DNA of 64,000 bases. Origin: DAOPYU01 sp942493245 (GTDB lineage: Bacteria; Sumerlaeota; Sumerlaeia; UBA8349). Under the pieces are notes generated by a model. It was given only the letters and a program-made list of their open reading frames with translations. It was not told the origin of the DNA and did no database searches. Below are positions 25,880 through 33,107 of this stretch, piece after piece (position 1 is the first letter of the stretch; each line of letters begins with the position of its first letter). A program made the position numbers and the translations under genes. The stretch covers positions 2,666,001 to 2,730,000 of the forward strand of contig OW818685.1 of the NCBI GenBank assembly GCA_942493245.1, written 5' to 3'.

Positions 25880-26493
25880 GTCCGGTTCCCCTCCCAATGC
25901 CCCAGATCGTTCAGTCCCGTCAGGATGCCCCGCTCCCCGAAAAGCCGGATCGTGGTCCACGAAGCAGGCAACACCTCAAACAACAGGTAATGCTCCATCG
26001 GCAACCCCAGGTAGTGACAAATCAGAGACCGGATCACCCCGCCATGCGCAAACACCACCACCTTGCGTTCCGGGCGCCGCGCCAGCGCCTCCCCCGCCCG
26101 ACACACCCGCTCGCGGAACTCCGCCACGCTCTCGCCATGGGGGAACCGAAAGCCCGCGCCGTCCTCGCACCACGCACGCACCCGATCCGGGTCGCTCGCT
26201 TCCGCCTCCTCGAACGTCAACCCCTCCCACTCCCCGAAATGGATCTCGCGCAAATCGTCGAGCGTCTCGATCTCGCATTCCAGCCCGGCCAAAGCCAACC
26301 GCGCCGTCTCCCGCGCCCGCCCCAGCGGACTGGAAAAGACCGCGAACGACGCTTCTTTCCTCAGACGCTCGGACAAACTCTTTCCCTGCTGTTTCCCCAA
26401 CTCCGTCAACGGCGCATCGGTCGCCCCCAGAAACCGCCGTTCCCGGGAGCCTTCCACCTCGCCATGCCGGATCAGAATCAGCGTCTCAGCCAT
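25867..26493 (-). CDS. cobC: Alpha-ribazole phosphatase (histidine phosphatase family)
   Basis: Removes phosphate from alpha-ribazole-5'-phosphate or adenosylcobalamin phosphate. 208 residues. Visible: the catalytic LILIRHGEVEGSRERRFLG near residue 10, FSSPLGRARETA, LREIHFGEWEGLTFEE, FPHGESVAEFRERV, and the second histidine in VVVFAHGGVIRSL. It is the first gene of the long minus-strand operon, just after the riboswitch terminator. The broad phosphatase family also includes sugar phosphatases; the location with cobU makes CobC the best call. Confidence 0.92.
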   Translation of the reverse strand: MAETLILIRHGEVEGSRERRFLGATDAPLTELGKQQGKSLSERLRKEASFAVFSSPLGRARETARLALAGLECEIETLDDLREIHFGEWEGLTFEEAEASDPDRVRAWCEDGAGFRFPHGESVAEFRERVCRAGEALARRPERKVVVFAHGGVIRSLICHYLGLPMEHYLLFEVLPASWTTIRLFGERGILTGLNDLGHWEGNRTWGA

Positions 26494-26532
26494 TCCTTAA
26501 CTTCTCCATGCGTTTCAACAATTGCCTGATCC

Positions 26533-26579
26533 CAAAAGAAAATCCCCGGGCCTCTGAAAGATTCAGAAGTCCGGGGATG
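26533..26579 (-). terminator. Rho-independent terminator of the right-hand cobalamin riboswitch
   Basis: On the minus strand an ATCCCCGG...CCGGGGAT stem with inner pairing TCTGAAT/TTTCAGA is followed by TTTTCTTTT. It lies between the aptamer and the cobC start, so it can act as the regulated expression platform. Confidence 0.88.
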
Positions 26580-26663
26580 CCGTTTTTCATCCACGGGTGG
26601 GTCCGTTCCGATAAACAAACCCTCGGCCCAATCCCGTACCACGGGGATTCGGTCCCTTGTTTC

Positions 26664-26852
26664 AAATCGCGAAGGCAGGTCTCCTGGCTCCCAGATCTTC
26701 CTACTCCCCGAGCCTTCCCATCTCAAACAGACAGTGGCGATCTTTCGGGTTTCGTCCCCGGTTACAGTGGCGGGTCCGCAGCGGCATTGCACCGACTTTC
26801 CCTTTTCAGCCCGACTCGGGCGCCCACGCTATGTCACCTCCTATTAGGGACT
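26664..26852 (-). promoter_or_regulatory. Cobalamin riboswitch of the cobC-to-cobK operon
   Basis: Near-consensus cobalamin aptamer on the minus strand. In order: AAAGGGAAAGTCGGTGCAAT, GCCGCTGCGGACCCGCCACTG directly followed by TAACCGGGG, GCCACTGTC, GATGGGAAGG, and GGGAGCCAGGAGACCTGCC at the 3' side. It precedes the whole minus-strand cobalamin operon. Compared with the left-hand copy it is closer to the family consensus. Ends are approximate. Confidence 0.95.
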
Positions 26853-26871
26853 CCCCTTCCGGCAAAGTCAA
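26842..26871 (-). promoter_or_regulatory. Possible promoter of the minus-strand cobalamin operon
   Basis: TTGACT (26871-26866), an 18-nt spacer and CTAATA (26847-26842) on the minus strand place the transcript start at the edge of the riboswitch aptamer. The -10 is imperfect. Confidence 0.45.
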
Positions 26872-27068
26872 GCGAAATGGCCCAAAAATGGCGCGCGCGG
26901 TTTTCGTCGGTCCGGTAGAAAGGAAGAAATATCCAACTAGAGAGAATGCTCAAGCCAGACGCCTCCTTATTCGCTATGGCATCCCTTGATTCAGTGCCTG
27001 CTCAACACGACAGGAATGGCCCGCACCGAAATTCTCGATCCCGCGCAGCCAAGCACGGACTGCCTAGG
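26872..27068. other. Intergenic region upstream of the cobalamin operon
   Basis: About 200 bp between the putative operon promoter and the stop of the next minus-strand gene. I see no gene or clear hairpin in it. Confidence 0.4.
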
Positions 27069-28268
27069 TCATTTTGACGGCGGTTTCGCGTCCGGAGAAG
27101 TCGGATCAGGCGTGGACGCAGTGAACAATAACGTCCCGAACCCCACATGATCGGCCTGAAAAGCCGCGCCTTCCGGCCGGATTCTCTCGGCGGCCCGCTG
27201 TGTATAGGGCGCTGTGAGACCCCGGCGGCGCTGGTAATGATTCAGCGCCATCTCCCAGATGGCGCGCAGTTTCCCCCGTCCCTCACTCGAAATGGCGCGA
27301 TGACGCGCCTTGCCCGTCGTGTCTGTCCAGTTCTGAAACGGGACGTCTTCCCCCAGATTGTACCGGGCCGTGTATTCGAAACCCTTCAAGAGGCGATTGT
27401 CCGCAGCGCCGTACAGGTCCACCCCCTGGTGCCAGGCGATTTCGCAGGCCTCGGCCAGCTGCCCCAGACCCAGCTGCGTGTGTTGCTGGTCGCGGCCGCT
27501 TTCCTGGCACTGGCCATCCGCGTTGACGATGTAGTGCGTGATGGCTCCGTTTCCCTCACCCCGCAGGTAATACTCGACCGCTCGGCGAAACACGGCGTGG
27601 TCGTCGCAGAAAACCCCGATGGCCAGAACGGTCTTGATACAGGCCCCGTCCCAGTTGCCGTTCGCAAAGGTGGCGAAGTCGCGCACGACGGGATAGAGCG
27701 CCTCGCGAAACATTCGCTCCGCCCGGGCAACCGCCTCGCGGTCCCACCCGTCGTAACGCCAGCGCATCAGCTCCGCCGCGCTCACGAACTTGAATCCGTA
27801 GAGCCCGGCGGCCAGTTGCGCATCATGTCCTTTGATTTCCTTCAGGGTTCCGGACCAGGCGTCGAGGATCTCGACCGCTTTTTCGGCATGTTTCCGCTTG
27901 CCCGTGAGGCAGTACATCAGCGCGTTCTGGTAAGCGGCATTGGCGTCGGAGGCCATTGCGCTGTTGCCATCGCCCGGGCGGTTGACCACCCGAACGGGGC
28001 CCCGCATCCGATAGTCCGACTGCGACTGCGGATGGCCGGCCAGTTTCGCGAGACCCGCCGCCCAGGGTTCTTTCCCATCGGCCACCTGCCGCGCCATGCG
28101 GTCCAGATCGTCCGCGCCGTGCAGGAGTCCCGGATGGCGAAAAGGCCGGTACTCCTCCGCTTTAAGGATCCCGGACGAAGATTCTTCGGCCCAGCCTCGC
28201 GGCGACAGGGCCAGCAAGACCATCAGAAACAAACTCAGGCGTCCCCAAAACCCGCGATGTCCGACCAC
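27069..28268 (-). CDS. Secreted alginate-lyase-family protein
   Basis: Predicted exported (alpha/alpha)-toroid polysaccharide lyase-like protein, 399 residues. The start GTG 28268 is chosen because it follows a strong GGAGGAAACAGA ribosome-binding site and is followed by a signal peptide (hydrophobic stretch LSLFLMVLLALSPRGWAEE). The family resemblance to PF05426 is in DANAAYQNALMYCLTGK, EILDAWS, NGNWDGACIKTVLAIGVF, and QESGRDQQHTQLGLGQLAE with WHQGVDLY. The substrate cannot be told from sequence; uronic-acid-containing glycans are the usual targets. It is the last gene of a lipoprotein/URO-D/lyase run on the minus strand. Confidence 0.8.
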   Translation of the reverse strand: MVGHRGFWGRLSLFLMVLLALSPRGWAEESSSGILKAEEYRPFRHPGLLHGADDLDRMARQVADGKEPWAAGLAKLAGHPQSQSDYRMRGPVRVVNRPGDGNSAMASDANAAYQNALMYCLTGKRKHAEKAVEILDAWSGTLKEIKGHDAQLAAGLYGFKFVSAAELMRWRYDGWDREAVARAERMFREALYPVVRDFATFANGNWDGACIKTVLAIGVFCDDHAVFRRAVEYYLRGEGNGAITHYIVNADGQCQESGRDQQHTQLGLGQLAEACEIAWHQGVDLYGAADNRLLKGFEYTARYNLGEDVPFQNWTDTTGKARHRAISSEGRGKLRAIWEMALNHYQRRRGLTAPYTQRAAERIRPEGAAFQADHVGFGTLLFTASTPDPTSPDAKPPSK

Positions 28269-28315
28269 TCTGTTTCCTCCGTTCCCCAGAAACTTGATCT
28301 CGCGCCTCGCGTCCC

Positions 28316-29320
28316 TCACGGCCGGTAAGGCAACGGTTCGCACAGCGCCCGCAGGTTCTCGTGCGGCGTGCCCGAGGGAATCTCGCACCCGGCGTTGACC
28401 AGGAAGGGGTTCCCCACTTCCTCGTAAATCCGGCGGACCGCCTCGCGGATCGCTTCGGGGGTGCCCGTCTTGACCGCGTTCGCCGGGTCGAGGTTGCCCG
28501 CCAGCGCCACCCCGCTTCCCACCGCCCGGCGCGCCGCCGCCATGTCCACCATGTGATCCACATCCAGGATCGAGATCGGCAACGTCTTGATCCCATTGAG
28601 CAGGTGCGTGATGTTGCCACAGATGTGGAGCCGCACCATTCCCCCTGCGTCGCGGATCGCCTCGATCAGTCGCCGCTCGCGCGGCAGCACCAACCGCTCA
28701 TACACATCCGGCGACACCTGACTCGCCAGCGCGTCCCCCACCCCGATCGTGTCGGCCCCGGCCTCGATCTGCGCCCGCGCGAACGCGATCCCCGTCTCGA
28801 CGCACCGGTCCATCAACTCCTCGACAAACGGCTCGTCCTCCATCAGGTCCATCAGGAACGGCGTGACCCCGCGCAAATCCGCCGCCTCGGCGATCGGCCC
28901 CTCGACCCACCCCAGAATCGAAACCTGTCCCCCCAACTGCTCCCGGTAGGTCTCGATGGCCCGGATCCGGTCGAGCATCCGTTCGCACTCCCGGGGATTC
29001 GGATGCGGCAGCCGGTCGAGGTCCTTGTTCTCCTCGAGCGGGTGCCGCAGGCAACGCGGCACACCGTCGCGCACATACTCGATCTCGGCCCCGAACCCCT
29101 GCGTCTCGCGGTAGGGATCGGAAATCGCGCTCACCTGGTCCATGCCGAAGTCCCCGGCGCACCGCCGGTTCGCCTCCACCAGCACGCGGTAGTCCGAGGC
29201 GAACGCCCCGTAATTCGAGCCGATATACTCGGCGGCAAACTGCATCAGAATCGGTACGCGCGGCACAAAATCCACCGCCCGTCCCGCCAGCATGGCTTCA
29301 TAACGTTCAAGACTGTTCAT
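28316..29320 (-). CDS. Uroporphyrinogen-decarboxylase-family protein, corrinoid methyltransferase-like
   Basis: 334-residue member of the URO-D superfamily. The zinc-type motif LHICGN with a later NAGCEIP cysteine is the H-x-C...C pattern of MtaA/MtbA-type methylcobamide:CoM or corrinoid methyltransferases, rather than true heme-pathway HemE. Other family text: PILMQFAAEYIG, ILGWVEGPIAEAADLRG, GVGDALASQVSPDVYE, and LAGNLDPANAVKTGTPE. The start ATG 29320 has AAGGGG upstream and overlaps the preceding lipoprotein gene by 14 bp. It lies just outside the cobalamin island, so cobamide-dependent methyl transfer is attractive but unproven; no corrinoid protein gene is adjacent. Confidence 0.85.
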   Translation of the reverse strand: MNSLERYEAMLAGRAVDFVPRVPILMQFAAEYIGSNYGAFASDYRVLVEANRRCAGDFGMDQVSAISDPYRETQGFGAEIEYVRDGVPRCLRHPLEENKDLDRLPHPNPRECERMLDRIRAIETYREQLGGQVSILGWVEGPIAEAADLRGVTPFLMDLMEDEPFVEELMDRCVETGIAFARAQIEAGADTIGVGDALASQVSPDVYERLVLPRERRLIEAIRDAGGMVRLHICGNITHLLNGIKTLPISILDVDHMVDMAAARRAVGSGVALAGNLDPANAVKTGTPEAIREAVRRIYEEVGNPFLVNAGCEIPSGTPHENLRALCEPLPYRP

Positions 29321-30032
29321 GATGTACCCCTTCTTTGAGTTGGGAGGTTGTGTCCCTGTTTCCCTCACCATGAGATTTTTCCAGATCCACCGGAGAGGAA
29401 TCATCGCCTGAGAGCCCAATGTCATCGCCGAAGAGATCCACAAAACCCATAAAACCCGTTATAAAATCCAGCATTTCCCCCGGATTGATGCCCACTCGAA
29501 CGTTTGCTCTCCCAAGCCCCAACAGGATTTCCAACTGAGTGAAATGATGAAACGGGTAGGGCGTATCTTTCTTGTCCCCCCCCGAATAATTGTCATTTAC
29601 CCGGTATGGGATGGTTATCGGTAAGAATCCACAATTTGTATAGTAGTAATATTTCCCTCTCCGATATCCAGAGAGCAATTCATAGTTTTTCTCCATGGTG
29701 CCATCGTTGTTGTCATATCGCCCTCCGCCCATCCAAAGGATGCATACCTCCAGATTGCCTTTGTAACGGTCCGGATCAAAACTTCGTCCTCCCATATAGA
29801 CTTCACCACTATGAATTTCTCCACCTCGCAATCCATAACACTCGGACTCCTGAGTGTAATTGATTCCCAGAGGAATTCCTCCTGCTCTTGCCTGAACGCC
29901 ATAGTTGATCCCAGTTGCGGCGCATAGAGTGAAGCAATCCAGAAAATCCCGATGACGCATTTTCCTGTAATTCGAGCAACCACCCAGAAACAGGAACGAA
30001 AAAATGATCGTAAATATGCAAAGAAAACGCAT
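29307..30032 (-). CDS. Hypothetical lipoprotein
   Basis: 241 residues with a lipoprotein signal: hydrophobic MRFLCIFTIIFSFLFLGGC with the acylated cysteine at residue 19. The mature part has MRHRDFLDCFTLCAATGINY and a glycine-rich stretch GLRGGEIHSGEVYMGG. I recall this RH..D..DxFT..G.G layout from uncharacterised lipoproteins of spirochaetes and PVC bacteria, but no function is known to me. A perfect AGGAGG precedes the ATG. It overlaps the URO-D gene start, suggesting coupled translation. The gene is visibly richer in A and T than its neighbours. Confidence 0.75.
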   Translation of the reverse strand: MRFLCIFTIIFSFLFLGGCSNYRKMRHRDFLDCFTLCAATGINYGVQARAGGIPLGINYTQESECYGLRGGEIHSGEVYMGGRSFDPDRYKGNLEVCILWMGGGRYDNNDGTMEKNYELLSGYRRGKYYYYTNCGFLPITIPYRVNDNYSGGDKKDTPYPFHHFTQLEILLGLGRANVRVGINPGEMLDFITGFMGFVDLFGDDIGLSGDDSSPVDLEKSHGEGNRDTTSQLKEGVHHEQS

Positions 30033-30832
30033 AGGAAAGCCTCCTGTTTCATTTCCACACCGGGATAAGCCCTGTTACGACGGAACCGCTTCGAGATCTT
30101 GGACCCCAACGGAACATTTTCGAAATCATCGTTTTTTTCCACCACATCTCTCTTCAGAATCGTTCCGCATGACGGGACGAATCTACGGAATAGATCTCGG
30201 GAATGCAAGGGCGATTCGGCCCATAAAAACGCAACCCCTCTATCCACAGATTCATGCAGATGAACCTGGCGCAGCGAAGCCGCAACCAACTTCGCGTTTT
30301 CTGAAGAAAGCGCCATCCTGGGATCGCCAATCTCCTGATTGGCGCGGTTGCGGTTCCGGGCATCCGGACGACTTCGCGGGATTCCGGGAATTACGGCTCA
30401 CCCCGTTGGGTTGCGCTTCGCCTGGAGCGGGCTTTCAGCCCTTGAAGGGGCTGGGTTCCGTGCGACCCAGGGCGACGCTTCGCTTTGCCCTGGGCTGCCA
30501 TGGACCGCCCTGTCAGGGCTGGGACCGGATCGGGATTGCGGCCCGTATTGCCTGCACACGCCCCCAAAATCTGCGCAAACAACAGCGATATTGCGATGTA
30601 GTAATACGGATCGGCTGGCAATTTTTCGGTTATCTGCGTGGATCTGCGCCATCTGCGGATGATAAATTCCACGCCTCCTGCGTTCCTGAGAAAACCGCCC
30701 GAGAAAACCGCAAGCCTTGCTTCCTGTCCGCAGGCGTACTATAAAGAATCAAGAAGTCTGAATACGATACCGGACGGAAACAGTTCGCTGTCACGGTCCG
30801 GAATATACACTCTCTTTTCAAGGAACCTCCCC
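30033..30832. other. Non-coding region between lipoprotein and GH27 genes
   Basis: An 800-bp stretch without a supportable gene. It carries the upstream region of the lipoprotein gene, the repeat block at 30235-30672, and the GH27 leader with its AAGGA ribosome-binding site. Short frames across it are arginine/proline-rich and look like translated repeats. Confidence 0.6.
30235..30672. repeat. Composite intergenic repeat block bounded by inverted CAGAT-type ends
   Basis: The left end CCACAGATTCATGCAGATGA and the right end TCTGCGTGGATCTGCGCC with CATCTGCGGATGATAA are inverted relatives. Between them lie a hairpin GCCAATCTCCTGATTGGC (30329-30346) and a low-complexity stretch with GCCCTGGGCTG and CCGCCCTGTCAGGGC-like palindromes. 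Such stretches are common as dispersed non-coding repeats in PVC-like genomes and are often mis-annotated as small proteins. Confidence 0.55.
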
Positions 30833-32899
30833 ATGTCCAGCCCCTTCATGTTTCGAGTCTTCCGCCACCTCTCCCCGAGATTCACCTTTTTTCTACTGAT
30901 GGTTCTCTCCGTTCAGTCGCCCCTCGCCCAGGAAAAACCGCAACCCCGCACCGTCTATCTGGACGAACTGGACCTTTCGCTCGCGAAAAGCGTCTCGAAA
31001 CCCACGCAGCGCAACCTTTCCGTCTTTGGTGTCCCTCTTTCACTCGGTGGCAAGCGTTTCGACCGCGGTGTCGGTCTTCAGGCACCCGCCTCGCTTCGCG
31101 TTCTCCTTCCGGAGAACGTCCAACGTTTCCACGCCTTCGTGGGGGTGGACGACGCGACCTCCAGCGCGTCCGCCCCGGTGGAGTTTTCCATTGAAGGCGG
31201 GGGCCTATCCCTCTGGAAGAGCGGCCCCGTCAAACGGGGCGACGCACCCCGCGAGGTCAACCTGAACATCGAAAAGACCCGGAAATACCGGGGCGGGATC
31301 GAAGACATCACCCTGTCGGTCACACCCGGATCCGACGCGAACGACGGCGTCCCGGTCAACTGGGCCGATGCCTGGTTCACCTGTGTGGGCGATCCGGCGC
31401 CGAAAACAATCGCCCTCCCGGTCACCGAACCCTACCTCCTGACCCCGCCCGCGCCGCCCCAACCGCGTATCAACGGCCCGCGCATCTATGGCGCCCGTCC
31501 GGACGCCCCCTTTCTCTACGCCATCCCAGCCACAGGCGACCGCCCGATGCGTTTCGCCGCCGAGGGGTTGCCCGAAGGACTCACTCTCCATCCAGAAACC
31601 GGCCACATCACCGGAAACACGAAAAAAGAAGGGACACATTGCGTCCGCCTCAAAGCCAGCAACGCGCTGGGCGAGGCGGAGCGCGAACTGCGCCTCGTGA
31701 TCGGTGACACGATCTGCCTGACGCCCCCACTGGGGTGGAACAGTTGGAACTGCTGGGCCGACACGGTGGACGACGCGAAAATCCGCGCGGCGGCCCGGGC
31801 GATGGTCCAGTCGGGACTGGCCCAGCACGGCTGGACCTATGTGAACATAGACGACGGGTGGCAGGGGAAACGCGACGGCTCCACCCACGCCCTCCAGGGA
31901 AACGAAAAGTTCCCCGACATGGCCGCGCTCTGCAAAAGCGTCCACGACCTGGGCCTCAAGGTCGGCCTCTACTCCACCCCGTGGGTCACCTCCTACGCGG
32001 GTTACCCGGGCGGGTCGAGCGACAACGCTGACGGCGCCTGGTCGAAGGAAAAAGAGGGACGCACTCCCACTGGTAGCGCCGGATGGCGGCACGGAAAAGT
32101 TTCCTTCGCCTCGAATGACGCAAAACAATGGGCCGCGTGGGGCATGGACTACCTGAAATACGACTGGGCGCCCAACGACGTCCCCCACGCGTGCGAAATG
32201 GCCGACGCCCTGCGCGCCAGCGGACGCGACATCGTCAATAGCCTCTCGAACTCCGCGCCCTTCGACCTCGCCGCCGACTGGGCGCGACTGGCCAACTGCT
32301 GGCGCACCACCGGCGACATCGAGGAATCGTGGGAAAGCCTCTCGAAAATCGCGTTCGCCCAAGACCCATGGGCCCCCTTCGGCGGACCGGGCCACTGGAA
32401 CGATTCCGACATCTTCGTGGTCGGCCAGATCGGCTGGGGCAGCAACCTGCACCCATCCAAACTCACCCCCGACGAACAATACGCCCACGTCTCGCTCTGG
32501 TGCCTGAACGCCTCGCCCCTCCTGCTCGGGTGCGACCTCGAAAAACTCGACGCCTTCACCCTCAACCTCCTGACCAACGACGAAGTCCTGGAAGTGAATC
32601 AGGACGCGCTCGGCAAACCGGCGCGCAGCAAACAACAGACCGGCGCGCGCCTTTACATCAAAGAGATGGAAGACGGCTCGAAGGCGGTGGGGCTTTTCAA
32701 CACCTCGCCCGTGGCGGGCGATGTCGCCGTCACGTGGTCCGACCTGGGACTCGGAACCCCTCAGCGGCTCCGGGACCTTTGGAGACAAAAGGATTTGACT
32801 CCAACAGGTCCAAAATTCACATCGCCAGTTCCCAGCCACGGAGTTCTCCTGATCCGTGTCTGGCCCGGAGTTGCTGAATCGAAAGCGACCGAGAAATAA
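30833..32899 (+). CDS. Secreted alpha-galactosidase, GH27 with NPCBM domain
   Basis: 688-residue exported glycosidase. A Sec signal peptide (residues 1-32, ending SVQSPLAQ) follows the ATG at 30833; the earlier in-frame reading has no RBS. Next is an NPCBM-type carbohydrate-binding domain (about 40-190: RFDRGVGLQAPASLRVLLP, FVGVDDATSS), a short Ig-like putative domain (about 215-295, LPEGLTLHPETGHITG), then the GH27 barrel starting PPLGWNSWNCWAD. The nucleophile is Asp444 (LKYDWAP) and the acid/base Asp495 in RTTGDIEESW; NIDDGWQ is the substrate-binding loop. Expected to release alpha-galactose (or alpha-N-acetylgalactosamine, which a minority of the family uses). Transcribed alone on the plus strand and convergent with the GH20 gene. 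Confidence 0.94.
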   Translation: MSSPFMFRVFRHLSPRFTFFLLMVLSVQSPLAQEKPQPRTVYLDELDLSLAKSVSKPTQRNLSVFGVPLSLGGKRFDRGVGLQAPASLRVLLPENVQRFHAFVGVDDATSSASAPVEFSIEGGGLSLWKSGPVKRGDAPREVNLNIEKTRKYRGGIEDITLSVTPGSDANDGVPVNWADAWFTCVGDPAPKTIALPVTEPYLLTPPAPPQPRINGPRIYGARPDAPFLYAIPATGDRPMRFAAEGLPEGLTLHPETGHITGNTKKEGTHCVRLKASNALGEAERELRLVIGDTICLTPPLGWNSWNCWADTVDDAKIRAAARAMVQSGLAQHGWTYVNIDDGWQGKRDGSTHALQGNEKFPDMAALCKSVHDLGLKVGLYSTPWVTSYAGYPGGSSDNADGAWSKEKEGRTPTGSAGWRHGKVSFASNDAKQWAAWGMDYLKYDWAPNDVPHACEMADALRASGRDIVNSLSNSAPFDLAADWARLANCWRTTGDIEESWESLSKIAFAQDPWAPFGGPGHWNDSDIFVVGQIGWGSNLHPSKLTPDEQYAHVSLWCLNASPLLLGCDLEKLDAFTLNLLTNDEVLEVNQDALGKPARSKQQTGARLYIKEMEDGSKAVGLFNTSPVAGDVAVTWSDLGLGTPQRLRDLWRQKDLTPTGPKFTSPVPSHGVLLIRVWPGVAESKATEK

Positions 32900-32939
32900 C
32901 CCGGCTTGTAATCGAAGTAGCACAAAAATAAGCTTTATT

Positions 32940-33004
32940 GAACCACGAAATACACGAACCACACGAAAAAACGGTTTTCGTGTGGTTCGTGTATTTCGTG
33001 GTTC
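32940..33004. repeat. Perfect 30-bp inverted repeat between convergent GH27 and GH20 genes
   Basis: Arms 32940-32969 and 32975-33004 are perfect complements with a 5-nt AACGG loop; the arm begins GAACCACGAAATACACGAAC. It sits between two convergent stops, so it may end transcription from both sides, though there is no T-run. The arm is built from short near-repeats (ACGAAATACACGAACCACACGAAA cut into ACGAA units). A degraded half-copy appears at about 35359-35382. Confidence 0.8.
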
Positions 33005-33107
33005 CCATATGCGGTTTCCTTTATAGGGGACAAAAACAATTTGGGGGACATAACGCCCCCCAAACAAGACTCTTCAGTTTCTCTCCTGTTTTTCACCCCG
33101 CACCGCG

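Noticed and set aside
30235..30672. Small coding frames within the repeat block
   Set aside because: They lack ribosome-binding sites and translate palindromic, low-complexity DNA; the inverted ends and internal hairpins point to a non-coding repeat.
31205..33067. A 620-codon minus-strand open frame opposite GH27
   Set aside because: The same antisense effect; it also runs through the perfect inverted repeat at 32940-33004.
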